Below are positions 19,073 to 28,443 of a DNA stretch of 64,000 bases, piece after piece. The position numbers and the translations under genes were made by a program. Position 1 is the stretch's first letter. Every line of letters starts with the position of its first letter. This DNA is from Rhizobium tropici CIAT 899 (GTDB lineage: Bacteria > Pseudomonadota > Alphaproteobacteria > Rhizobiales > Rhizobiaceae). The stretch is taken from NCBI RefSeq assembly GCF_000330885.1, contig NC_020061.1:485468-549467 (forward strand), given 5' to 3'. The notes under the pieces are model-generated. The model did no database searches, was not told the DNA's origin, and saw only the letters and a program-made list of their open reading frames with translations.

Positions 19073-19789
19073 GTGTCAATTTACTGTTGGAAGTTTATAC
19101 GGGTTATCGCATTTGCACCTGCTGCTGCGATCATGCTGGCCGCGCATAGCATATCGGCGCAGGAATCGTTCACCACGGTGCAATGGCCAAACACGCCAAC
19201 GGCACGGATTGAGGCGCTTGCGATTCTCCAGACCTTGAATGCAACTCTCCTGAGTAATGCTAGTGCCACTTTGACGCTCGACCGGTGGTGTGCCGGACAC
19301 AATCTCGCACCGCAAGGTTCTAAGATCGTTGCACAGCGGGTACGCGGGAGAGACAAGCCCGTCAATAGCCGCATCCGAGAACTTCTGGCGGTCGGCCCCG
19401 ACGAGCCCATCGCCTACCGACATGTCCGCCTCGTTTGCGGCAATCGCGTCCTTTCTGAGGCTGACAATTGGTATGTTCCGGCAAGGCTGACAATGGACAT
19501 GAATAAAGCGTTGAATACGAGCGACGTTGCCTTTGGCAGAGCCGTCCAATCTCTTAAATTCACCCGCACAAATCTATCTTCCAATTTGCTGTGGTCCCCT
19601 CTTCCAGAAGGATGGGACGTGGAAAAGGAACTACCGACACCCGCAACGGGATCTCTTATACTACCGCCCTTTCTTCTCGAACATCATGCAGTGCTGAAGC
19701 TTCAGGACGGCACTCCGTTCAGTGCGCTGGTCGAAAGCTATACGAGCAATGTATTGGACTTCCCGCCTCCACCTCTGCTTACCCACTAA
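19073..19789 (+). CDS. Secreted chorismate-lyase-like (UbiC/UTRA fold) protein
   Basis: The 238-residue protein starts with GTG behind an AAAGGA site. It has a signal peptide (FAPAAAIMLAAHSISAQ). The core holds LDRWCAGHNLAP, DEPIAYRHVRLVCGNRVLSE and WYVPARLTM, a layout like UbiC-type chorismate lyases (the R-V-L-x-C-G-x-x-V-L-S-E-A strand pattern). Family assignment is tentative. A periplasmic location would be odd for a chorismate enzyme, so it may bind a different small ligand. It diverges from nodM, with the nod box between them facing the other way. Confidence 0.55.
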   Translation: MSIYCWKFIRVIAFAPAAAIMLAAHSISAQESFTTVQWPNTPTARIEALAILQTLNATLLSNASATLTLDRWCAGHNLAPQGSKIVAQRVRGRDKPVNSRIRELLAVGPDEPIAYRHVRLVCGNRVLSEADNWYVPARLTMDMNKALNTSDVAFGRAVQSLKFTRTNLSSNLLWSPLPEGWDVEKELPTPATGSLILPPFLLEHHAVLKLQDGTPFSALVESYTSNVLDFPPPPLLTH

Positions 19790-19919
19790 GTGCCCATTGG
19801 CGCTGCGACCAAAAGCGCAGCGCCCGGGATGGTATTTTCGATCGCGACCGTAAGACAGCGTCGCCGTTGCCGAAGCTCGTCGGGTGCGTTTGTACCCGGC
19901 GAGCTTGCAGCTGTCGGTA

Positions 19920-20429
19920 TTATTCGGTGTTGTCGATGGCGATCCGCTTGACGTTGGCTCGCTCCTTCTCGGTCTTCGGCAGCGTCACCGTAAGAAGGCC
20001 GTTCTTGAACGTTGCGGCGACCTTACTCTCATCAAGCTGGCGACCCAAAGCCAGTCGCCGTTCGAAGCGTCCGTAATAACGCTCGCTGAACCCGCGATCC
20101 TTGTCCTCGGTATCGGACTTGTTTTCACCACGAAGCGTAAGCACGCCGTCTTTCAGCAGCAACTCGATATCCTCTGGATCGATGCCCGGAATTTCCGCTA
20201 TCACTCGGATTTCGTCGTCATTCTCCTTGATCTCTACGTGCGGCCACTCGGCGCCAATCGGCGATGTGCCACCAAACAACGATGGCGGACCGAAACTGCG
20301 GAAGACTTCGTCGAACAGACGGTTGACATTGCGGTGAAGCGACAGGAACGGGTCTATGTCGTCGCCACGATAGACGTTCGGAACCTGGCTGTTGCCACGG
20401 CTCCATGGGATCAGGTCACGTACACTCAT
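19920..20429 (-). CDS. Small heat shock protein (Hsp20), second of pair
   Basis: The 169-residue alpha-crystallin protein begins MSVRDLIPWSRGN and has an AGGA site 9 bases before the ATG at 20429. The crystallin domain is about residues 55-150: WPHVEIKENDDEIRVIAEIP, EDIELLLKDGVLTLRGE, then FKNGLLTVTLPK with the conserved G-x-L motif. It lies downstream of another Hsp20 gene in the same direction with a 94-base gap, so the two are probably one heat-shock operon. Confidence 0.9.
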   Translation of the reverse strand: MSVRDLIPWSRGNSQVPNVYRGDDIDPFLSLHRNVNRLFDEVFRSFGPPSLFGGTSPIGAEWPHVEIKENDDEIRVIAEIPGIDPEDIELLLKDGVLTLRGENKSDTEDKDRGFSERYYGRFERRLALGRQLDESKVAATFKNGLLTVTLPKTEKERANVKRIAIDNTE

Positions 20430-20523
20430 GACTATCATCCTTTCTTCGGTTTTTTTCTCCTGTCGTGCGATGACGTCCTTGGCGGTTCGGGAACAGCCGA
20501 GGAGTAAGCAGGTGCGCATCACG

Positions 20524-20982
20524 CTAGGCTTTGGCGCCCTCAATCTGCTTTGAAGCGGCTTTGGCAGTCTCGGCTTGGATGGCAATCCGACGCGACTTCA
20601 TCTCCACAGGTGTTTCCTTCTTGAGATTGATGAGGAGTAGCCCGTTTTCGAGCTTTGCTCCTTCGACGATCACGTGATCAGCCAGCTCAAATCTGCGCAC
20701 AAACGACCTTACGGGAAGGCCTTGATGCAGATACAGTGCTTCGTCGTCCTCGGACTTCGCGCCGTTCACCACGAGCATTTTTGCCTCGTGGGTGATCGTC
20801 AGTTCGCTTTCGGCAAAACCTGCCACCGCGATCGCGATGCGATACGTGTCTTCGCCGAGTTTTAGGATGTTGAAAGGCGGCCACTTGTCGGCGTTAACGC
20901 TGGCATTTTCGAGAAGATCGAATATGCGGTCGAAGCCGATGCTGGACCTATAGAAAGGGGTAAGATCGAGGTTTGTTCTCAT
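20524..20982 (-). CDS. Small heat shock protein (Hsp20/IbpA type), first of pair
   Basis: The 152-residue protein begins MRTNLDLTPFYRSSIGFDRI, an IbpA-type N-terminus. The crystallin domain holds YRIAIAVAGFAESELTITHE, LYLHQGLPVRSFVRRFELAD and the closing LENGLLLINLKKE. It starts at the ATG at 20982, 8 bases after GGAGG. That ribosome site is part of a probable ROSE hairpin in the leader, so translation should open on heating. Confidence 0.92.
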   Translation of the reverse strand: MRTNLDLTPFYRSSIGFDRIFDLLENASVNADKWPPFNILKLGEDTYRIAIAVAGFAESELTITHEAKMLVVNGAKSEDDEALYLHQGLPVRSFVRRFELADHVIVEGAKLENGLLLINLKKETPVEMKSRRIAIQAETAKAASKQIEGAKA

Positions 20983-21075
20983 AGCTACATCCTCCACGGA
21001 GCAACATAGATACGAGGAACGCCAAGAAGCTCGGCGCCCCTGACGTAGTCGACTCTTTTTGGCGTCGACGACAGA
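20983..21075 (-). promoter_or_regulatory. ROSE-type RNA thermometer in the hsp20 leader
   Basis: On the minus strand the leader ends with TTGCTCCGTGGAGGATGTAG just before the start codon. The GCTCC pairs with the GGAGG ribosome site across a two-base loop and is preceded by TT, the hallmark of the 3' hairpin of ROSE elements that control rhizobial small heat shock genes. Upstream hairpins are possible: CGCCGAG with CTTGGCG, and a GTCGAC pair. Exact 5' limit is a guess. Confidence 0.7.
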
Positions 21076-21560
21076 TGAAATGGGTAGCTAGCGAGGTAGG
21101 GTCAAGAGGGCGCGCAAGACTTTTCGAGCGGGAGTGACTCAAACAATCACTATAAGTTCATACGGTTAGAAATCTAGACGTTCGAGAGCTTTGGAATCTC
21201 ACCATCGTGTTAAAACCGCAAAAATCAAAACCGAGATAGGTTGGCGCGATGCCAAATGGATTACAGTTCGCGCGTCATTTTCATTCCGATGCCGCGCGTA
21301 GAAACTCATAAGAACCTCTTTGTCCATGCGCAGAAGGTCGTCACGTTCGATCTCTCGAACGATGGTAATCTGAAGTGAAATTCCTTTCGAACGCTCGGGA
21401 GAAGATGCCGTAGGGCGTCGAATCTCGCCAATATGGTCAAGGTTAAGCTCGGCCCCAAGGCGCAACGCGGTTATGATGCCCGCGTGTGGTAACACTCGGT
21501 CCACCCAAGGAGAACGGATGTCGCCACGGCGATAACTGCAGGTGTCTTGGCGCTTCGCCG
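21076..21560. other. Intergenic region without a convincing gene
   Basis: The region between the heat-shock leader and the depolymerase stop shows only short or shadow frames on both strands. It should hold the heat-shock promoter near its left end; no strong -35/-10 pair could be assigned with certainty. Confidence 0.4.
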
Positions 21561-22646
21561 TCAGAGGGCGCCCAGAGCAGCGATCATCTTCATAATGGCG
21601 TCCATTTGGACAGCACCCTTGATCGCATAGTTGCTGCCTGTAAAGCCCCACCAGTCCCAACAACCCCGGGGATTATACGGCCTCCGGAGTGACTTATTGA
21701 CTTGCGGATACAGCACTATGATACCGTTGGTATCCGCCCAGTTATTCAGATAGAGCTTGGTATACCAATCGTCCCCAATCGATTGCTGCGATTGGCGGCA
21801 GCCATGGATGGAAACATGCAGTTTGCAGTTGGCCCTAGGCTTGCCGCAGCTGTCGGGGATAAAGACATGCCCCACATCCGCCATGCTCGACACCGGGTTG
21901 GCGGCCCCGTAGAGTTTCTGGTCGAACGCCCTCAACTTCCCAGTTGGTTTGGCGGCCGGCTGGTTAAGCTTGCCATAGATGAACTGCAAAATCGCGCCAG
22001 CCTGGTCGTAATTGTTGTCGTTGGCAGTATTTGGGGGATCGTTCACACATTCGTTGATGTACGGCGTTGCGTTGGTCGGGCACAAATTCCCGAAGACCTT
22101 CGAAACAAACGAGTGACCGGCAGGGTAATTGCTGACATAGGCGAGGTTTGAATCGGGAACTCGGGCCAATTTGAAAAACTGGACGCTAGCATCGACGGCA
22201 CTTTGCTTGACGATCGTATCGGCCGTACCGCTGAAAATGTAAATCTTCTTTGATCCAAGGTTGGAAAGCGGGTCGATGGCGCCGATCCGCGAAGACGTTT
22301 CCGCCGCAGCGAACAACATCGCAGGATTTGGAGGAACGCGCGGCACTTGGCCCATGCAGATTCCCGTATAGGTGAGATTGCCCATAGCGCAAAAATAAGG
22401 TCCACCAGCGACAATGCCGGCTCCCATGAAACTTGATGAATACGCGACCTGCAACTGCGAGGCCATGAACGCTCCCGATGATAGGCCCGACACCGAGATC
22501 GCGTTGCGATCGATCTTCAGTTTTGGCAGCGCTTGGGTTTGTGCCACCCCGGTCAGCAGCAGCAGGCTGAAACTTGCGGTGACAATTCGTTTAACCAGGC
22601 TACAAAACCTGGTTTTCTTCCAATCCGGAAAAATCTTTGCGCTCAT
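21561..22646 (-). CDS. Secreted polyhydroxybutyrate-type depolymerase
   Basis: The 361-residue protein has an N-terminal secretion signal (IVTASFSLLLLTGVAQTQA). The lipase box GLSSGAF (GxSxG) lies soon after the mature start and holds the nucleophile serine. An oxyanion region (AGGPYFCAMGNL), the IYIFSGTADTIV block with the probable catalytic aspartate, and the SIHGCRQ motif near the C-terminus complete the alpha/beta-hydrolase. The ending RGCWDWWGFTG is typical of extracellular PHB depolymerase-like esterases. No lipoprotein or binding domain is seen. It stands alone. Confidence 0.82.
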   Translation of the reverse strand: MSAKIFPDWKKTRFCSLVKRIVTASFSLLLLTGVAQTQALPKLKIDRNAISVSGLSSGAFMASQLQVAYSSSFMGAGIVAGGPYFCAMGNLTYTGICMGQVPRVPPNPAMLFAAAETSSRIGAIDPLSNLGSKKIYIFSGTADTIVKQSAVDASVQFFKLARVPDSNLAYVSNYPAGHSFVSKVFGNLCPTNATPYINECVNDPPNTANDNNYDQAGAILQFIYGKLNQPAAKPTGKLRAFDQKLYGAANPVSSMADVGHVFIPDSCGKPRANCKLHVSIHGCRQSQQSIGDDWYTKLYLNNWADTNGIIVLYPQVNKSLRRPYNPRGCWDWWGFTGSNYAIKGAVQMDAIMKMIAALGAL

Positions 22647-23280
22647 ACCCTCATACCCCTTTGCGGGAATAGCTTTGGTCGCGCCCTTAAATTTGCGACC
22701 AGATTGTCAGAGGAGGCTTTTCGTGCCGCATGCGGTTCACTGCCCCTGCCGAAAGCCACAGATTCGATTGCAATTGTTGCCGCGCTGCTAAACATAGAAG
22801 ATGCCCAACCTCGGATCGAATGTCGTGGTGCATTCCTCCACGACTGATTTCGTACAAATTTCATGCCACCAAAAACGGCATATCATCAAAATGTCGGGGC
22901 ATGGCTCCTCGCCCGTGCGCCGCGTCGACGTATTCCGACAAAATCGTATGTCGCTCGCTTTTGGAGACGTGACGAATTGATTGGTTCGTTGACAGCCTGA
23001 TCGGGGAGCCCTCAGCGATCATTGTGAGTGTGCTTTAACTGTGATGGAACTCCCGAGAATATGGTAAAGCTGGCATTTCTTTCGAAGTATGCCGGTCTGA
23101 ACCGGAGAACCAAGGCGCCCAAAGGGCGTGGCTTGGTAGTGAATGGTGCTCGCCGCGGGTTTCTTTTATGAGCAAAAGGCGATGTTGAGCTGAAAATGCC
23201 GCCGCCGGGCTTGCATTTGTCGCATTTTGACGGTGTTTGTCGCTCCCATGATTCTGATCGGGTGTCAAAGCGGAGGCAAA
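22647..23280. other. Intergenic region between divergent depolymerase and methyltransferase genes
   Basis: This 630-base gap separates divergently transcribed genes and should hold both promoters. Short frames are present on both strands but none resembles a protein family. A GCGGAGG ribosome site stands at its right end before the methyltransferase start. Confidence 0.4.
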
Positions 23281-23871
23281 ATGGGCGTGCGGCAGCGGCT
23301 GGGGTTGAAGTTCAAGGATGAGATCGCGTTCCTGAAGGGCTGGAAGCGCGACCGCACAGCGGTAGGCGCCATAACGCCCACTTCCGTTGCGACGGCAAAG
23401 AAGATGGCAAGCGTTATCGATCCTTTCTCCAGCCTTCCTGTCCTTGAACTGGGTCCGGCAACCGGCGTAATCACAAAACAGATCCTGGCGCGCGGCGTTG
23501 GGCCCAAGGAGCTCTTGTCCATCGAGTATTCGCCCGAGTTCTGTCGGCATCTTCAGCAGGAGTTTCCCGAGGTCGACGTTCGATGTGGAGACGCCTTTGC
23601 GCTGGATCTCGTTCTGGGCGCTCAGCGAGGTGCAAAGTTCGACTGCGTCATCTCCGCTGTGCCCCTCCTTCATTTGCCGCCTTCAAAGCGATTGTCGCTG
23701 ATCCTCGATCTTCTCGAACGGATTCCGACAGGGCGGCCCGTCGTCCAAATCACCTATGGATTGCTCTCTCCAGTCGTCGCGCTTCCCGCCGGATACGAGG
23801 TCCGTCATCTGGCTTTCATGATGCGCAACATTCCGCCGGCACAACTTTGGACCTACCGAAAGACGAGATGA
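23281..23871 (+). CDS. PmtA-like phospholipid N-methyltransferase
   Basis: The 196-residue SAM-dependent methyltransferase starts at ATG 23281 behind GGAGG. It has the PmtA-type layout: FLKGWKRDRTAVGAITPTS at the N-terminus, the SAM motif I PVLELGPATGVITK, and LLSIEYSPEFCRHLQQEFP (acidic loop). VRCGDAF and CVISAVPLLHLPPSKR follow. PmtA methylates phosphatidylethanolamine stepwise to phosphatidylcholine, a lipid needed by rhizobia for symbiosis. A plasmid copy would be a paralogue; a related rRNA-type methyltransferase activity is not excluded. Confidence 0.75.
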   Translation: MGVRQRLGLKFKDEIAFLKGWKRDRTAVGAITPTSVATAKKMASVIDPFSSLPVLELGPATGVITKQILARGVGPKELLSIEYSPEFCRHLQQEFPEVDVRCGDAFALDLVLGAQRGAKFDCVISAVPLLHLPPSKRLSLILDLLERIPTGRPVVQITYGLLSPVVALPAGYEVRHLAFMMRNIPPAQLWTYRKTR

Positions 23872-25059
23872 CCTCGGCCATCTCATAAACATTGATCGAA
23901 AAGTTTTGATCGCTGGGCTGATGACGAACGCGACCGATGTGGAAAGCGCTTGGGCGGCTTTCCAGACGCGCGCTGCCCTTCGTTCGACCAGCGCCCAGAG
24001 CGGGCCGAACGATCGAAGATCGAGGCCTCGCGGCGGCCAAGAAATGTCCGTCTCTATCTCATCGCGGACAATCGCTCCGGCAGTCACACCGCGCCGGCGG
24101 TTTGCTCAATGTCATCACGTTGATCGTGAAAATGGCGCTGACTGCCCAGCGCTTTCGGGAAAAAGGGCCGCCGTAAGAAGGGTGTTGCTCGCGCCGGGGA
24201 TTGGATCCAGCGACTGCAACGGGCATTGCGCCAAAGCGCATTGCAAAGCCCGCCAAAGCGCCATCCAGATTGCAAAAGTCGATCTGTTGGGCACCAAAAG
24301 CGGCCTCATAGAAGTCGGCAACCTCTGTTCCCGGCCATCCTCTAAGCTAAGAACAAAGACATTCCGATGCTGATATCGTTGGCTATCTCAATCCTCTCTC
24401 ATCAGGGGAATCACCGAGTTCAAATATGCCATAAGCCGGTCGATACGATGGCATCGCGCAGGCAGGCGGCCGATGAAATCCGCCCGGCATTTCGAGACCG
24501 CAGGCCGCAGATCGTGACCTGGTCGATGCAGTCGAGCGTCGTTGCGTGAGGCACCTCCCTAACCAGTCCAATCCCGCTCTCTGTTGATGGAGTCCTGGCC
24601 CGGTTCCGGATCTTCCACCCGCGAGCGGTCCGCTAGCCATGCTGCGGCCGCTTCCGCGTCGCGCAGCGGTGATCGCGCCCTCCCCGGGCGGGCCTTTTGT
24701 GGAGTGATCGAGCGGGAATTGGGCCGCTCCGAAGGAACCACTCACATGTCGCACGAATCTCTCACTCGCCCAGTCCCACGCTTTCCAGCTCTCCCGCAAC
24801 CTGATGGTCCCGGTCACCCTCTTCTCCGTCGACGGCGGATAACGGCGTCCTGCCGTCCGACGCAATCGACGCCGATGAACGATCTTGAGATCGTCCATGA
24901 ATACACGCCTTGGCATTGAGCCGGCGGCATGGCCTGCGGCGTGCCGCTAGCGAGCGGCAGGCCGCAAGGGAGGCTTCGCCGCGGTCGACCTTGCACGATT
25001 CACCAAATTGCCAGCCGCGCCCTTGCGTCCTTTGCTCTTCGCGGCCGCTGAAGTGGCCG
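23872..25059. other. 1.2-kb region with no recognisable intact gene
   Basis: Only overlapping, compositionally biased frames occur. A short plus-strand reading at 24747-24920 (AFQLSRNLMVPVTLFSVDGG in one frame, MNDLEIVHEYTPW in another) looks like a small frameshifted plasmid protein. The rest shows nothing identifiable. It forms the left edge of the plasmid establishment belt. Confidence 0.35.
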
Positions 25060-26163
25060 ATGAATAGAACTGACGAGCAGGAGGCGATCGCTTTCGCGAT
25101 CGGAAGGAAAATGGAGAGAAGAGAAATAGAATCGCTTCGCGACAAGGTAAGCTGCGCCGCCGTGCTGGATAAGAACGGGTTTGCCATTGACGTCAAGGAA
25201 AGCACCCGGCGGGCGGTCAAGTACCGCCGCGGCAGTGAGATCATCATCGTGACGCATGGAGGGCGTGGATGGTTCGATCCGCTCAGCGATGCGAAAGGCG
25301 ATATCTTTGGATTGGTCGAGCACCTTGACCGTGTTGGCTTTTCGGCATGCGTCGCAAAGGTCGCGGACCTCATAGGCTTCCATATTTCCAAGGCTGAGTG
25401 GCAGCCTGGCATTCCGGACGGCCAATCCGACCTTCCGCTTGGCGATCGCTGGCAGGCGCGCCGCCGCCCCTGGCGGGGTTCATCAACATGGCGGTACCTG
25501 CAGGACGTGCGTTGCCTGCCGACGGTTCTTTTATGCTCGGCGATCAAACGCAACCTTCTTCGCGAAGGTCCGCAAGGCACCATGTGGGCCGCCCATACGA
25601 ACGAGGCAGGCGGTGTCACAGGCTGGGAGGCGCGCGGTCCGCAATACCGCGGGTTCGCCTCGGGAGGAACGAAGGTTCTCTTTCGTCTGGGGTCGCGTGC
25701 AGCGGTGCGACTGGCCGTCACGGAAGCTGCGATCGACGCGATGAGCCTTGCGGCAATCGAGGGCCTGCGAGACGGCACACTCTACCTCAGCACCGGCGGC
25801 GGCTGGTCGCCGACCACGGCCGCGGCACTCCGCAGGCTTGCGTCGGGCCCCAACGTCCAGCTTGTCGCTGCCACCGACGCCAACCCACAAGGCGAGATGT
25901 TTGCCGAGCGACTACGCGCACTTGCCGAGGAGGCGGGATGCGACTGGATGCGACTTCGCCCGTCACAAGAAGACTGGAACGAAGTTCAGAAGCTACGCCC
26001 GAAGCGGGGCAGCGAGAAACAGAAATTGGAGGAAGAAGCGAAAGAGGAAGAGGCGTGCCGCAGGCGAGCCGGCCGCGTCAAGGGAGGCTTCTCCCGGCTA
26101 AAGCCAGCCCTGGATGCGGGAGGTCGCGATGCCGGCGGCAGGAAACGGATCACGAAGGACTGA
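25060..26163 (+). CDS. DUF3991 and Toprim domain protein
   Basis: The 367-residue protein starts at ATG 25060 (MNRTDEQEAIAFAIGRKMER). The first half carries a DUF3991-like zinc-free primase-associated segment (VKYRRGSEIIIVTHGGRGWF, then GDIFGLVEHLDRVGF). The second half holds a Toprim fold (LAVTEAAIDAMSLAAIEGLR with the conserved glutamate, then VQLVAATDANPQGEMFAERL with the D-x-N/D motif). The C-terminus is lysine and glutamate rich. Such proteins are common beside conjugation genes on rhizobial plasmids and probably act on DNA as primase-like factors, but no activity is established. Confidence 0.8.
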   Translation: MNRTDEQEAIAFAIGRKMERREIESLRDKVSCAAVLDKNGFAIDVKESTRRAVKYRRGSEIIIVTHGGRGWFDPLSDAKGDIFGLVEHLDRVGFSACVAKVADLIGFHISKAEWQPGIPDGQSDLPLGDRWQARRRPWRGSSTWRYLQDVRCLPTVLLCSAIKRNLLREGPQGTMWAAHTNEAGGVTGWEARGPQYRGFASGGTKVLFRLGSRAAVRLAVTEAAIDAMSLAAIEGLRDGTLYLSTGGGWSPTTAAALRRLASGPNVQLVAATDANPQGEMFAERLRALAEEAGCDWMRLRPSQEDWNEVQKLRPKRGSEKQKLEEEAKEEEACRRRAGRVKGGFSRLKPALDAGGRDAGGRKRITKD

Positions 26164-26224
26164 AGAAGATGGCAGGGTCGAGAGGACTGAGCCGCGCTTG
26201 GTCCGCCCGCGCAAGGAGCCGCAA

Positions 26225-26640
26225 ATGGCCTCTTCCCTCCGCAAGTGTTTCAGGGCGTCGCAAGCCGCCAGCAGATGTTTCCCACGTTCGACCGCCACGT
26301 CCAGCGACCCGATCGTCGGGACCGTGACGCAACTCCGCTCTATGCAGGCGAATGGTTCGAAATCCCCGAGGCCGAGCACGATTACATGTTCGAGATCCTG
26401 CCGCCGCTCTGGATCCGCGGCTCGCTGTTCGCGATGCGGGAATTCCTCACCGGCTCGGTGACATACGTGTTCTTCGCGCTGCGCATCGACGAGGCGATCC
26501 GTTACTTCCACGGTTACTGCGACCTCTCCGACAAGGTGTACGACGAAGTCGCCGCCAAGCTGCCGGTCCAACTGCGCCACCTCCCCGCGCCGATCGCATC
26601 TGTGCGCGACCTGGTTGCGCGCGGCAGCGCCGATGCCGCG
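26225..26640 (+). pseudogene. DUF1419 family protein, frameshifted and internally deleted
   Basis: From ATG 26225 the frame reads MASSLRK, then one base is lost at about 26244 and the protein continues in the next frame as QGVASRQQMFPTFDRHVQRP, GEWFEIPEAEHDYMFEILPP and MREFLTGSVTYVFFALRID, the DUF1419 family of rhizobial plasmids. After YCDLSDK the normal sequence stops and an unrelated-looking tail follows (EVAAKLPVQLRHLPAPIASV). The gene has lost its middle. Function of intact members is unknown. Confidence 0.75.
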
Positions 26641-26978
26641 ACGTATGGCGGTTACCGCAATCGACGGCTATCACTACACAACCCTGCTGCAGCGCACCGG
26701 CGCAACCCAGGAGCTCGATCTTGCCGTCACCATGACGCCGCTCGGCGCGGTTTCACGGCTCGAGCATGCGCTCGACGGTGTCGATGAGGCGCAGGAGCGC
26801 TATCGGTATCGCTTGCACGAGGCCGAGCGGCGGTCTTGTCTCCTATCGCTCGCGCGACGGCGGCATGTTCGCGTTCGCGGACGACCTTTCCGACAAGCGC
26901 CAACAGGTTCGGGAGGTCGATGAGGTCCTGGCGACCGCGGCGCGCGGGGAAACGGCGGGGACGTCTGACGCCGCTTGA
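26641..26978 (+). pseudogene. C-terminal remnant of a large plasmid helicase/methylase-type protein
   Basis: Two frames give one protein tail. The first holds DGYHYTTLLQRTGATQELDL and AVTMTPLGAVSRLEHALDGV. After a frameshift near 26830 the second holds SYRSRDGGMFAFADDLSDKR and the end at 26978. This resembles the C-terminus of the very large (about 1,500-residue) DNA methylase/helicase proteins found on rhizobial plasmids. Everything upstream is gone, and the remnant is fused to the DUF1419 remnant. Confidence 0.6.
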
Positions 26979-27166
26979 CGATCAAGCCCGTCTCGATGGG
27001 TCGTCCGTGGCGGTGCAGCACGCGCATAGCTGCATTGCACAATAAATGTTTTCCTTCCGATCAAAAATTAATCATAGTGCACACAGCTGATGCACATGGC
27101 GGATTTCCTCCCAGTGCCGCCGCAGCAGCTGTTCCCCTCTGGAGGTTTATTGACCTTCACGCTTCA

Positions 27167-27198
27167 TGGGCCGCGGTTTTCGCTGGCCCATTTTTTTT
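27167..27198 (+). terminator. Rho-independent terminator
   Basis: TGGGCC and GGCCCA form a stem around a 12-base GC/T loop, followed directly by eight T residues (27191-27198). It lies before the NYN gene and would end transcription from the decayed genes to the left. Confidence 0.8.
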
Positions 27199-27362
27199 GT
27201 TCAGGTCATCCGACGATTTATCCGCGCACGATCCTGACGCGACTCCCCTTGCCAGCAAACTGCGCGTGGTCCGATAGCATCTGACACTTTCGGGCTTGTG
27301 AGGCATGGGCCCCTTGTCCATCTTGTGGTCTTCGGTCCATTAGGACAGATTGGAGCTATCGA

Positions 27363-28106
27363 ATGCCTGAAACACGTTCACCGCGACTTGCTGTACTAAT
27401 TGACGCTGACAATGCGTCGGCCAAGATCGTTGACGGCTTATTCGAGGAAATAGCCAAAATCGGCGAGGCGAGCGTCCGACGCATATACGGTGACTTCGCA
27501 AACGCTCGCTCGAAAGCCTGGATCGACGTCCTTGCCAGGCACGCGATCATTCCGCAGCAGCAATTTGCCTACACGACCGGTAAAAATGCCTCTGATATCA
27601 CACTTGTGATCGACGCCATGGACCTCCTCCACAGCGGGCGCTTCGACGGCTTTTGCCTTGTTTCCTCCGACAGCGATTTTACACGCCTCGCCTCTCGGAT
27701 CCGTGAGCAAGGCATCGATGTGTTCGGTTTTGGCGAGCAGAAAACGCCCGAAAGCTTCCGCCAGGCGTGCCGGAGGTTTATCTACACTGAAAACCTCCTC
27801 TCTTCAGCGCCTACAAATGGTGGCGATGCTACTCAGGCAACTCCTTCGCTCCAGCCGCCAAGTGCAGCGGCGCCGATCATCAGAAAGGTCATCGCGCAGA
27901 TGGAGAGTGAGGATGGTTGGGTGCCGCTCGGCGCAGTCGGAACGCAGCTTGCGAACCTCTCTTCAGACTTCGATCCCCGAACATATGGATTCAGGAAGCT
28001 CAGCGACCTCGTGAAGAAGACAAATGCGTTCGAGATAGACCATTCGGACAGCAGACCTCTGCGCATCCGCGTCAAACAACCTTCTGCCAAGAAAAGCGCC
28101 AAGTGA
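27363..28106 (+). CDS. NYN-domain RNase-like protein with C-terminal OST-HTH/LOTUS domain
   Basis: The 247-residue protein has a PIN-like NYN nuclease domain (residues about 8-150). Its acidic residues are in place: LAVLIDADNAS, YTTGKNASDITLVIDAMDLL and GFCLVSSDSDFTRLASRIRE. The C-terminal 75 residues (MESEDGWVPLGAVGTQLANL, YGFRKLSDLVKK) form an OST-HTH/LOTUS domain, an RNA-binding fold. Members are thought to process or sense RNA, and some act in phage defence or plasmid control, but the target here is unknown. It stands alone. Confidence 0.88.
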   Translation: MPETRSPRLAVLIDADNASAKIVDGLFEEIAKIGEASVRRIYGDFANARSKAWIDVLARHAIIPQQQFAYTTGKNASDITLVIDAMDLLHSGRFDGFCLVSSDSDFTRLASRIREQGIDVFGFGEQKTPESFRQACRRFIYTENLLSSAPTNGGDATQATPSLQPPSAAAPIIRKVIAQMESEDGWVPLGAVGTQLANLSSDFDPRTYGFRKLSDLVKKTNAFEIDHSDSRPLRIRVKQPSAKKSAK

Positions 28107-28443
28107 CGTTTAGTACGGGTCTCCATCAGCACGTTTTGGTTCGCCGCATCCTCCAAGCTTTGTGGTGAGAGAGCAAGGGATAGGCGAATGGAAATGGAAG
28201 AAAAGATGGAGGAAGACTACTCGCAGATCGAGTAGCCGGGCGTCGCTGACGCTCAACCGCGCCGCTCGCAATGGCGGCCACTGGTCCTCGCAGGGCTGTC
28301 AGCTCCGCTCGTCCTTCGCGGCAGCGATGCTCGGCCGCAGTTGCACCCGGCTGCCCGCTCCGCGCTTCGGGTCGTGTCTTCGGAAGGAATGAAGACGCGA
28401 AGGACAGGCAGAGGCCTGTCCAATCCTCGAAAAGGAATATCCC
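28107..28443. other. Intergenic region before the ParB-like remnant
   Basis: No coding sequence is convincing. An A-rich stretch with purine runs (28180-28230) and GC-rich sequence precede the decayed ParB-like gene. Nothing structural stands out. Confidence 0.35.

Noticed and set aside
21199..21663. Minus-strand frame of 154 codons at the depolymerase 3' end
   Set aside because: It overlaps the end of the depolymerase in another frame and its second half has no recognisable features.
22976..23000. Possible second nod box (TTGATTGGTTCG)
   Set aside because: Only the short GATTGGT block matches. The ATCCAT and ATCNAAACAATC blocks are missing at the right spacing.
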